Source: Pterobdella sp. o SKG-2022 (lineage: Eukaryota; Annelida; Clitellata; Hirudinida; Piscicolidae). From it: a stretch of 64,000 nucleotides of DNA. Of this stretch, positions 1 to 10,396 are shown piece by piece. The position numbers and the translations under genes were made by a program. Under the pieces are notes generated by a model. It had not been told where the DNA came from, ran no database searches, and saw only the letters and a program-made list of their open reading frames with translations. Within the stretch, counting starts at the first letter, position 1, and every line of letters begins with the position of its first letter. The stretch lies in NCBI GenBank assembly GCA_964035795.1, contig OZ038322.1:1523281-1587280 (forward strand). The letters run 5' to 3'.

Positions 1-2
1 TC

Positions 3-3000
3 ATGAAATCAGGAAAGAATGCATGGTTGAGTATAGATGAGGTAGATGAGCAAGGCAGATCTGCATTGGTATATGCTATCCTAGGGGGCCACCAGATCAC
101 CATCAACTTCATCTTATCCCTCAATCCTGACCTCAACCTGCCTGACTGCACTGGGAAGACATCTCTACACTGGGCTGTTATAAAAGTTGATTTTTTTGTT
201 TTTATATAAAAGTAATGATTTTTAATAGAAATTTTAAAAATAATGCAAAACTTCAGCTTTAATAAATCATGGCTAACATTATCTTTTTAACCTCATTTTT
301 TGATTGTTGAATGTAAGTTATTTTTGATTGATTAAATTTTTAAAATATGTAAAATATCACCAGGATAATGCAAAACTGGTTAGTAAGTTGGCCTCTAAAG
401 GAGCCAATGTTCTAATAGCAGACCACCACCTCAACACACCCATCCACTATTCCACCTCTCATACATCATTACTGCATGCTCTCATTCAATATGCCACATC
501 CCTCGACCATCAGAACTCCGAAAAGGTCCTTCATGTCTCAGTAGTATTTTCAAATTTTAAATATTTTGTATCTGTCAAAAAAATTTTCAAGATTTCTATC
601 TAAGCATTGTTGGCCCATATAGCTCAAAAGAAGAAAAGCAGACTAATCATCTAAAGTTACCGAGTTTGATCCCATGTGGGCCGACAATTAGCACCTGTTC
701 CACAGTGTGATTTCGCTACATTAAATTTGTAGCAAGCTCTTTGATCTATGAAAAAAAGCGCATTATAAATACCGCATATAAAGCATATGATGCAATTTTG
801 GAGTTATATTTTTTTATCCATCAACTTTTCATTCAATTTTTTTTCTTTCACCATTAAGTATAGTTCAAGTTTTCATTGACATCATCGATGGCAGATGACA
901 GCTCTGCACTTAGCCTGTAAGCAAGGAGATGTGGTGCAGGTGCAATCCCTTCTCTCACACCACTCCAACCCTGCCATTCCTGACTGTAGAGGCTACACTC
1001 CCCTCCACTATGCAGCCTCCTCACACCTCGGAGACCCTGTCGCTTGTATTCATGCTCTCCTTGTTAGACTCTATTGCTTTTAAATTGGAATGTGTCATAC
1101 CTAATGAAACCTTCGTCATTTTGGTTGATTTTCCATGTTAAATGATTAAAGGAGAAGTACCCAGGAGTGATTGACTGGCAGGACTACGAAGGCTGCACAC
1201 CCCTGCATCGTTCTCTTCTCACCCACCAACCAGCCATTGTGCATGCTCTCGTCTGTTCACCAATCTATCCTTGATTTTTATCTTTAAAGCATATTTAAGT
1301 AGTATCATTTAATGATAAACAAATGGTCACAGTTGCAGGCCCCTAGATGCAAGGTGTCAGCCATGGACAACAACTTCAGAACTCCACTACATTGGACTGT
1401 CGCTCTGAGTGAGATCATCATTGCTTTCTTCATTCACAACTTCATTTAGTTCAGCAAAACAAACAATCATTTAGTGAAATGATAGTCAATCAATCAGGTT
1501 TTTTTTACCCTGAGCACCCTAGTCTTGATGGGTGCTCTTCATCTCCCCATCAAAACCGTCCGGTGGTCGAGGAGCTCAGCCGCTTCCGCGGGGTCGGTCC
1601 ACAGACTCTCGGGGCCCAGTGTGGTACTTAATTTGGGGCAGGTGAAGAGGTGAGAAGTGTCATGAAGGTGTGTTTGGCAGAGTGGGCATGAAGGTGAAAG
1701 ATGAGATGAGGGTGAGATTTTGTTGAGGTATGAGAGGATGAAAAGTGATTTGTTTGATCTGAGTTGGGCGAGAGTGCGGGGAGTGTGGTGGTCTAGGGTG
1801 GTTTCTGATTCATGAATGGGTGGAGGTTGCTTGCTGAGGATTTTGTTGTGAGTGGATGATATGTAGACATGAACTATTTTTGTGTGAATTGTTTTTTATT
1901 TGTATGTGTGAGAGGTTATCTGGGAGGAGGGTATGTTTAGGGTGTAATTGATGTTGTTGTTGAATGTGGATTGTTTTTTGTACCTGGGATGGGCTTATTG
2001 TGTGGTGAGTTGGTGTAGAGGATGAGTGGGATGGGAGGCTTTTTGTATGAGTTGTGATGCGTGAAGTTTGAGATGGTTTTGGAGTGGGAGGATTTTGGTC
2101 TTTGAGGGGAGGTGTTGGGTGTTGGTGTCTAGGGTGCAGCCAATGATTGTTTTCAGGGCTGCGTTTTGGATTTTTTGGAGTTTGTTGAAGGAGGTGGATG
2201 AGATGATGGGTGACCAGATGGTGTTGGCGTTTTCGATGATGGGAAGGAGTAATGTTTTCTATGTGATGATGAGTGTTTCTTTGCTTTTTCCCCAGTGTGC
2301 TGATGTGAGGAGTTTTAAGAGATTGAGTGTTTTTTTTGCTTTAGTAATGGTGTTGTCTGTGTGGGTGGAGAATTTTAGTTTGGGGTCAAAAGTTAAGCCA
2401 AGGATAGTAGAGTTGGAGGTGGTGGGGATGGGAATGCTGTTGATGTGGATGTTTAATGGTTTGTTATATTCTAATGGCTCAGGGATCGTGAGAGTTGATG
2501 TGGTTTTGGTAGAGTTGACTTGTAGGTTGTTATTGTGAGCCCATGTGTGTATTTCATTGCGATATGGAAGGAGGTTCTGGGTGGCTGTGTTGGTGTTGGG
2601 GTAGAATGATGTTATGGTAATGTCGTCTGCGTAGGTAATGAGTTTGAGTGAGTTGATTTTGGGGAGTGGTATGTCTGAGAGGTATATGTTGAATAGTGTG
2701 GGTAATAGGACGCCCCCTTGGTGAACACCTGCTTTGATGTTTGTGTGTTTGGATGTATGATTGTTGTATGAGGTGTATTGTCGGCGGCCTTTAGGTAGTT
2801 GGCCAGGAATTTGATTATTGTTGTAGGAATGTGGGTGTTGTGTATTTTGTGGATGAGTTGGTTGATTTTGACCGTGTCGAATGCTTTGGTCATGTCGAGG
2901 GCAGTGAGGATTGTTCTATGAGGCGGTTTTTTTTGTTGAAATCTGTGAGTATGGTGTTATTGATTTGGTGTAGGGCTGTGGTGGTGGAGTGTGCAGCTCT

Positions 3001-6000
3001 GAAGCCGTGTTGATGTGTTGGGAGGATGATTTTTTCTAGAGTTTTTGCTATGGCAGAGAGTAGGGCAATTGGTCGGTATGAGGAGGGGAGTGAAGGGTCT
3101 TTGTTGGGTTTGGCGATGGGGATGATTTTGGAGGTTTTCCATATTTGAGGTATGGTGTTTGTGTTGATTGTGATGTTGTAGAGGTTGGTCAGGCGTTTGA
3201 TGTCTATGGGTCCTAGGTGTTTGAAGTGTTTGCTGTTGATATTGTCTGGTCTTGAGGAGTTGTTATTTTTGGATTGTTTTAATGCGTGGATGGTTTCTGT
3301 TTCAGTGATTTTTATTGGGGTAGATTTGAGTGATTTAGTGAGTTCGTTTATTATTCTGTGAGTGGGGTTGGAGGAATGTTTTGTGGTTGATTTGAAGTAT
3401 TTGTTTAGTGTGTTGACTTTTTGTGTGTCTGTGTGGGCTGTTTTGTTGTTGGGAGTGATGGTTGTATTGGTGGTAGTGGTGGGTTTTTTATGGTTGAGGG
3501 CTTTTACTGTAGACCATAGGATGTAAGATTTTTTCTTATGATCCCAGTCGGCTTTTAGATGCTCTTCCCATTTTTGTTTTTTGTGTTGTTGGATGAGGTG
3601 GGTGATGTGTTGGTTGAGTGTGGGTATTGAGGGATCTTTTTTATTAAGGGCTCTGGTGCGATTTCTTTTGGATATGAGTGTAGTGATGTTTTCGGGGAGT
3701 GATGTATGAGTGGGTTTTATTGTTCCTTTGGGAATGTTTATGCCAATCAATCAGATCTTTTTATACCCCGTTTTCCTCCACCAAGAATCGGGCATATTAA
3801 ATACACAATCTATTTTTTTTAACATTTATGGAAATTTATCGTTTTGTATGAACTGATTTGTGAAACTGAATATTTTGAAGTACCTCGCTGAACTGACAGT
3901 CGGTATAACCACATAAAATTGTATATATATATAGCGACATTGTTATGAACACCGAACACCTCAGATGACGTAGAATTGACAAGGATGTTGATGGAAGGCG
4001 GTGCTGACGTCAGCAGCTCAGACCAGGTTGGCGCCACCCCCCTACACTACGCAGCCCAGTACAACTTTTCTGTTGGTTCTCATCGTTATGATGTTGATGA
4101 TAAACATTTTATATATGGATGTGTGAATGATGGTGTTATATCAATCACTCGGACATGTGAAGTTTTGTGAATTAGCGTGAAAAAAATCACAAGCCCAAAA
4201 GAGCTAATCTCAAAGCCTTTACTTCAAAAACTCTGAGGCATGGTTTAAATTGAATGCTCTTTTAAAAGCATCTTTTCAAACCACCTGCTTTATTGTTTCA
4301 AAAGGATCATTTGAATCCTTATTTTTTAAAGTATTTTAAAATTCAGATTTTTAAGACTCATCATGAAAATAACCTGAAATATTTTTATTCATAAAACTTG
4401 TATAAATTTTCACCAAAATGTTTCAAAAATTTGGGAAATTTACAGTTTCATACGTTCGGGTTTTTCTTCTGTTAAACGAACTTATTTATGGCTTTTTTAG
4501 ATGCGTTATGTCGTTGTTTCATACATTTATATATACTAGCTTTAACGTTACTGTTGCTTAACTAATAATGTTGTAGGATGTGGCAGAGGTGTTGTTGCAG
4601 GGAGAGGGTGTCAGAGATGAGGACTTGGACCTTGAAGGCAGGTCACTATTCTAACACATCCATCAGTATTTGAATTATTAAGCTCATCTTGAGAAGGTAC
4701 ATCGATAATTTCATATATGAGTTCTTAGTTCGATCTATCACAAGTTGGTTAAGTAAAAGATTGGATAATAAAACATACACAACGGCATGACAGGTCGGCA
4801 TTCATGTGGGCTTGCAGTCATGGCAGTGACGCCACTATAGAGATGTTGGTGAGGAGGGGGAAGAGTGATGTGATGGGGGTGGACAAGCATGGGTCTAGTG
4901 GTTTGAGCTTTTCATTTGTTTTCATATCATATAAAATAATGCGTTTCAATAACAAACATTTCAAGATAATTATGTTATCATTTATACTATTGCCTGTACT
5001 TGTCGTGTATTTCTATTATATCTAACATTACATAACTTTTTCATGGGGATTATTCAAAGTTTCCCTTTAATAATTTATTCATGAAATACAATTGTTATAT
5101 TTATTAAGCAAGATATCTAGCTAAATTCCTGGCACAGGCCTGCACATGGCAGCCACCATGGGACACACAAGCACCATGGAGTTGTTGTTATGCTTGGGAC
5201 TGCCCATCAATGCCACTGACAACAACAACCTCACTCCCCTCTCCATCTCTTGTCAAAATGGTCTCAATCTCTTCCAATCATTTATATCTTTGGTTTTCAA
5301 CTTTGATGGAAATTTTCAATAGACTTGATAGTCTGCCAACGTTGTTATCAGTAACACTCGTTCAACCACTGCAGGTAGGTTTGATGTGGTGCAGTGCTTG
5401 TTGAACAGAGGTGTAGATCTTATGCACAGGGACCAGGGTGGCTGTCTGCCCATCCACTGGTTCATTTTCATTATGCTATCGTTTTTAACCTTTATAATAA
5501 TATTGAGGTAGAATATAAACGTATGATTTATGCAAACTAATTTAATGATATTTATATACTGATCACTGCACATAACACTGTTTCACAGGGCAGCACTGGG
5601 AGGCCACGAGAAGGTGTGTGAACTGCTGTTGGAGCACTCAAACCTCTGCCATGCCACCGACCATGCAGGGTTCGTGAGCCATGTGACACTCATGGCCATT
5701 TGACGCGTCTTGTTCGCTTTCCATATAGATATTTATAACTATGCTCAAAACTAAATGCCAAAAACCCAGTTATTTTGCTTCATATTTCCATAATACACCA
5801 TTCATAATCATTACGATGGACATGACACAGGAGGACACCACTTCATTGCGCCTCTTACGCAGGCAAGACTTCATGTGTCTTGTTGCTGCTCGACCATCAC
5901 TCTGACGTCAATGCTCTCGACTTTGAGGTTGGGGGAAGTTTGGTTGGTTGGTGGATTGATTGATTAATTGATTGATACAGGGCAAAACCAGTCTACATTG

Positions 6001-6708
6001 GGCATGCATAGGGGGTCACAAGGAGGTGATAAAACAGCTGATAAAACACCATGCCCTCATCAATGTTAGGGATCTTAGTGATGATAGGTTGGTTTGATGA
6101 GTCGTTAGGGAGTTAATCTTTTTGAAAATTTTGTTTTTGAAATAAATTCTTTTAATTTAAATTATTGAGGATAAACTTACATCAAAAGCCAAATAACCCA
6201 TTTTATGAATTCCTATTTAAAAAATTGACTTTATTTAAAAAAGAAGACATCCCTCCAGATACACCTGTCTGGATTACTGCTTATTGCACGAGCACAAGGA
6301 GGCCTGCATGTGTTTGCTGGAGCATGGAGCTCTCTCCATCACTGGTCACCTTTCCTGCTACTCAATATTATAATGATCGCCATATAACAATGCATATAAC
6401 AATTATGAAATATTTGATGGGAATTTTTTACTTTGTAAAAAATTAGTATTACATTCATAATGATTTATTTTAAACTATCCTCATTATCGACTGCCAGGCA
6501 TTGAAGAAGAGAGTGCCATGAAGATCCAACGCTGGTACCGCAGGAGGAATTTTGGAGGGCAACATAAACTTCTGCAGAAACACATGCTCCTCAAAATGTT
6601 AGATTCAACTCTTGTACTTATGTTTATACCTTTTTCATAGATATTTCTATTAAATAATTCAATGAAAATAATTTCAGGAAGAAAGACAAGAAGCGTTTGG
6701 AATCATAG
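3..6708 (+). CDS. INVS: Inversin-like ankyrin-repeat / IQ protein, 5' end outside window
   Basis: Sixteen exons join in frame (about 556 codons): 3-185, 364-525, 895-1062, 1152-1250, 1339-1408, 3965-4071, 4577-4641, 4794-4900, 5138-5260, 5375-5459, 5589-5669, 5831-5927, 5981-6087, 6259-6344, 6498-6597, 6678-6708. The product is a continuous run of ankyrin repeats (TPLHYAA, RTPLHW, TSLHWA and similar) followed by an IQ calmodulin-binding motif (AMKIQRWYRRR). The order of repeat signatures (DWQDYEG, GATPLHYAAQ, a DLEGR-F-MWA block, EHGALSI) follows vertebrate inversin, a protein of the ciliary inversin compartment and planar polarity signalling. The stop comes about 20 codons after the IQ motif, so the long C-terminal half of vertebrate inversin is missing. 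The first exon may not hold the true start. Fourteen of 15 donors have T or C at +3. The sixth exon is separated by a LINE-bearing 2.6-kb intron. The family assignment is strong; that the protein really ends here is inferred. Confidence 0.88.
612..780 (+). repeat. tRNA-derived SINE, copy 1
   Basis: Lies in the second inversin intron. A tRNA-like head has a degenerate A box (TAGCTCAAAAG), an anticodon-arm-like segment with loop CTAATCA (anticodon AAT, isoleucine-like) and a B box (GAGTTTGATCCC). It is followed by a non-tRNA body (GTTCCACAGTGTGATTTCGC, then TAGCAAGCTCTTTGATC) and a tail with AAAAAGCGCATTATAAAT. The body matches the element at 63375-63551 on the other strand, which shows that this is a family. 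Confidence 0.75.
1498..3743 (-). mobile_element. 5'-truncated non-LTR retrotransposon (Jockey-like LINE), degenerate
   Basis: Inserted antisense in the inversin intron at 1409-3964. Reading the minus strand, 3750 to 2890 encodes the end of the linker and the start of a reverse transcriptase (SYRPIALLS, QHGFRAAHSTTTAL). After a one-base slip in an A8 tract (about 2927) the frame continues with LTALDMTKAFDTV; after further slips it reads GVHQGG and YADDITI (the catalytic DD box), and then a C-terminal tail ending near 1550. Several frameshifts make it non-functional. The 3' end (left side) shows an 8-bp stem-loop (1512-1519 with 1530-1537) next to a poly(A) tract, read as T on the plus strand. 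An 11-bp direct repeat, CAATCAATCAG, flanks it at 1487-1497 and 3744-3754 and is the likely target-site duplication. The clade call rests on motif resemblance only. Confidence 0.88.
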
Positions 6709-7677
6709 CTGAAAAAGAAGATTTGGAAAGCAGAACTCATATTATAAATATTGGAGCAACATCAGCATCAACCATCTATCTGTACATGTATATTACAATT
6801 AATAGTTGATGTTCATCACAGTTATGCCTACGAAAAGCTCTCTTCAACAAAGTTGAACTTGTTGGTTGTGTCTAGTAAAAGTATTACCCGTTAATCATTT
6901 GTTTTTACAGTGCCTTTTTCATATGTATTTCATATTACAATCATCATATTCTCATTAGCCTGTGATCATGTTTTCATCTTTTGTATTATGTTTTCAACAA
7001 GCACCATTTCAAAATATATTTTTCAAGCATGTTTGAATGTCAATAAATTGTATACAATGTTTATGGAATCCTTAGTAGACCAGAGAAAAATGCCACATTT
7101 TTGATGTAAGTTGGGGAATAGATGTAAGGATTTAACGTTACAAAATATCAATATATTCTAAAATTAAATGAACATCATAAAGTGGTCTAAATTCAAAATT
7201 ACTAAGAGATCTCTTGAAAACTAGGTTTATATTTCAAAGTTTCTAGAAACCATCATCGGGCGACTAATATTCAAAACACGGTGTTTTTTGAAGATCCTTT
7301 TTACATCAAATAATGATGTTTTTTTCCCAACCAAATGCATGTTACCAATGCAAACTTAATACCGAGTATTGCTAGCTAGTTGCTTCAGATCTTTGCCAAA
7401 ATTACTGAACCTGAACAGTAAAATCACTGGAACCCATTTAAATGAAGGCTTACCAAACTGTTTCACTTTATTTGCGTGAATTGAATTAAATGTTAAAATG
7501 TAAAGACCATACCAGTGGGTTGTTTCGAGAAGAATGGGGAAACAAAACGGCTTATCGCAAGCAGGCAAAACCTCCAAAAACTTTTATTAAAAAAAACTGA
7601 AAGAATTGTTCTCTTGAATGACATAATCAAATAATGAATATTTTTACAAATAGAATGTCTCAATTTCTAGGGCATTC
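6709..7677. other. Intergenic / 3' UTRs between convergent genes
   Basis: AT-rich sequence between the inversin stop and the NOP58 stop. It presumably holds both 3' UTRs. No conserved ORF or repeat was recognised. Confidence 0.5.
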
Positions 7678-10092
7678 TTACTCTTCCTTCTTCTCCTTCT
7701 TCATCTTTTTCTTTTTTGGCTCTGAAACACTGGAGTCGAGATCAGGGTTTGGTGCGTTATCTTCAGCCTTACGCTTGACAGGAAGAGTGGAGGCGGTAGG
7801 TGTGTTGGTGATTGTGAAGCTGCCATATTTGTTAATGAATAATTAATGAAATTCGAATAATTATGATAAGAAACAATATATTTTAAAAACCTTTTATTTT
7901 GGTATTTATCAAATTTATTGCCACTCTTGCCAGCACTGGCCAATTTCCTTGCCTGCAAATGATACTTGTAGTAGAATAGTTAGGCAAACAAAGAAAGATT
8001 AAAAAATCGAAATGTACACACATATCCTTCTTCAAAGGCCTTGGCCCGGTTCTCCAGCTTGGCTCTGGCATTGATTCCCACCTCCAGGTTGTCCTCCTCA
8101 GCCAGTGCATCTACCCTTACTGCCAATGCCACCTTTGCTGCTAACATTCGAGACATCTTACCCTGTTGAGTTTTATCATTTGTTATGCATAACATAAACT
8201 GAAAGTTAATTGACAAGTACCTTGTTTTTCTGGCTTGACTGTCCGACCAACTGGGCATGATAGATCAAGCCGTATTTTGGAGTATCATGCTTTGTTTTTA
8301 ATGCCCGGAAAAGAGCTTTCTCTGCTCCCAATATCTATCAACATAAATTTTAATATTTTCAATTCATATTCCTTGCTTTTTCAACCCATGCTAGCATGGA
8401 AATAGACGCAAAACGATGATGATGATGTTGAAAAATTTTTAAAACAATTATTTACATAACAGTCATTCTGAAGATTGATGATGTAGATATAAGTTCTGCA
8501 GTAAAGTTTAACAAACTCTAAAGTGGCAAACTGATGCTACCTGCACAGTGGATGAAGGGTGCTTGGCGAGGTTGAGAAGAGAGCCAGCATGGGCAATCAG
8601 TCGAGCACCCACTAGCTCACCTACCAGCATGGTGAGGTTGGGAGCAATGGCTGTCATTCGGTTCTTTAAGTAGTCCCACATGTTTGTCCTGAGATCTACC
8701 AAGTTCAAGATCTGTACAAAATTATAAGCCATTAGTTTTTAAACTATATTTTAAATAGTTTTAACTAAAAATATTAACATGTAAAAATTTTTGATTTATT
8801 TTAATAGTGCACAACATTATAATTTTTATTTTTTAAGAATCATGGTTTCCCGATCACAACACCTGATCACACAACTCTCTGATCTGCAGCAAGTCCTCAT
8901 CAGTGATCTCGGTGCCTGTGGAAATCTCTGCTTGCTCCCTCAACTCCTGCTCCACCTCACTTGGTAAAATGTCTGACAAGTCACACTCTCCAATGTTCGT
9001 TCTCATCCCTGACATTCATATAACATTGAAACTCTGATTATAATTGAGCAAAATGTAAACACACCCATCTTCTTGACAGTCTTCACAAGAGCGATGTTGT
9101 CAGTGACAATCTTGGCCATCTCTGGGAACTGCCACCCATTCCATTCTTTCAACCTCATTATGAAGTTGTTCAACTCTTTGTCCAAGTCATCCAAAATGCC
9201 CACTGCTTGCACAATCATTGTGTCAACCTTGGGGAATTTTGCAATGTTTAGTGGATTTCAAATGATTATAAAAACAAATGAAGTCCAAAAAAATTTTTTT
9301 AGAATAAAACTTTATAATATAGGCAATGGATTTGCTTGAAGATCTGAAAATATGACATACCTTATCAGGGCTATACTTGAGTTTGTAGCCACTGAGGCCA
9401 TGAGCCAGTCCAAGAGACATGACAGACATACTCTTCTCATTCAGACCAGGAATCAGTGACTCTGTTTGACTTCTTATGCACCTCATCAACTCTTGCACAT
9501 TTGAGTTTGCCACACATGCAATGTCAAACTTTTCCTTTAAACAATGAATATGAATATCAAAGTTTGTCATTTTCCTCTCATCAAAATCTAAAAAAAGTTA
9601 ACTTTAATAAGGTTTCCAAGCTTGGCTTCAGAAACTGCAAGTGTGTTTTGAGTCTCTTCAGATGTCAATTTTTTCATTAGCTTTTTCAAAGGTTTGCTCA
9701 TTTTTCCTTCTATAGTGGCAGCAACAGCTGTAATCAACGTCGAATGGGTAAGATTGTTATCGGGTTTAATGAAAACTTCATGTAACCTTCCAAAGCTTCT
9801 GTGGTGCCTGAAAACTTCCTGAAGTGTTTAAGCTTTAACAAACTATTTGCAGAATCAGCATCTTCAAAGCATTCGTATAATTTGTCGACTTTCTTAAGCT
9901 TCTTCTCATTTAACAACTATTCGTAATGCAGATTGAAATAAACGTTATATTGAAATATAAAATTTAGTGATTAAATAATTAGAAATATAAAAATCAAAAA
10001 TCGATTGATGAAAAATAGAAAAAAGCCAAGCAAACTTGTTCACTTACTTCAAAAATAGCGTATCCACACGGATTTTCAAACAAAACCAACAT
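7678..10092 (-). CDS. NOP58: Nucleolar protein NOP58 (box C/D snoRNP core)
   Basis: Eleven exons on the minus strand: 10048-10092, 9787-9916, 9603-9727, 9361-9534, 9065-9227, 8863-9008, 8541-8711, 8221-8334, 8022-8162, 7891-7952, 7678-7819. They sum to 1413 nt (470 aa) with all phases compatible. The N-terminus [15 protein letters not shown] and the [11 protein letters not shown] block are specific to NOP58 rather than NOP56. The coiled-coil segment [19 protein letters not shown] and the Nop domain core ([30 protein letters not shown]) are intact. The C-terminus is a short lysine-rich tail ([13 protein letters not shown]). NOP58 binds C/D guide RNAs with NOP56, fibrillarin and 15.5K and directs rRNA 2'-O-methylation. 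At 470 aa it is somewhat shorter than vertebrate NOP58, mainly in the tail. It is head to head with the gene at 10397, with about 300 bp between the start codons. Confidence 0.95.
8375..8425 (+). repeat. Fragment resembling a SINE 3' end (CATGCTAGCATGG ... GATGATGATG)
   Basis: Inside the NOP58 intron at 8335-8540. The stretch CCCATGCTAGCATGG followed by AAACGATGATGATG resembles, from memory, a SINE tail common in molluscan (cephalopod) sequence. It is a single copy and no head was seen. Confidence 0.35.
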
Positions 10093-10396
10093 TTTAGTAA
10101 TTAATATTATATAAATGTATAAAAAACTTTAGAAGTTGTAATTAAATGTGTAAAATTTCAATAAATAGTGAAAAAATACACGTGAAGCAAAGAGGATAAT
10201 ACAAATGCAAAACCAAAGAAAATCATTATTCGTTAATCTTGTAAGTCCGTGCAAGATATTTAATTAGAATAGTATTCAGCATTAAAAATATAAAAAATTA
10301 TTCAATAATTAAAACTTCAAGTTGTTTCATTTCGTTGGTTTAATTAAAAATGGTTGTTCCGTGAATCTATTAATAAGCGTTTAAACAATATTGAAA
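10093..10396. promoter_or_regulatory. Putative bidirectional promoter region
   Basis: About 300 bp separate the divergent start codons of NOP58 (minus) and the thyroglobulin-domain gene (plus). It must hold both 5' UTRs and probably shared promoter elements. It is AT-rich. I saw no clear TATA box or CpG-rich core, so the function is inferred from geometry alone. Confidence 0.4.

Noticed and set aside
2068..2538. 156-codon plus-strand frame
   Set aside because: Shadow of the antisense LINE reverse transcriptase.
7678..10092. Box C/D snoRNAs in NOP58 introns
   Set aside because: NOP58 introns often host snoRNAs, but I found no host-strand intron with box C near the 5' side and box D near the 3' side.
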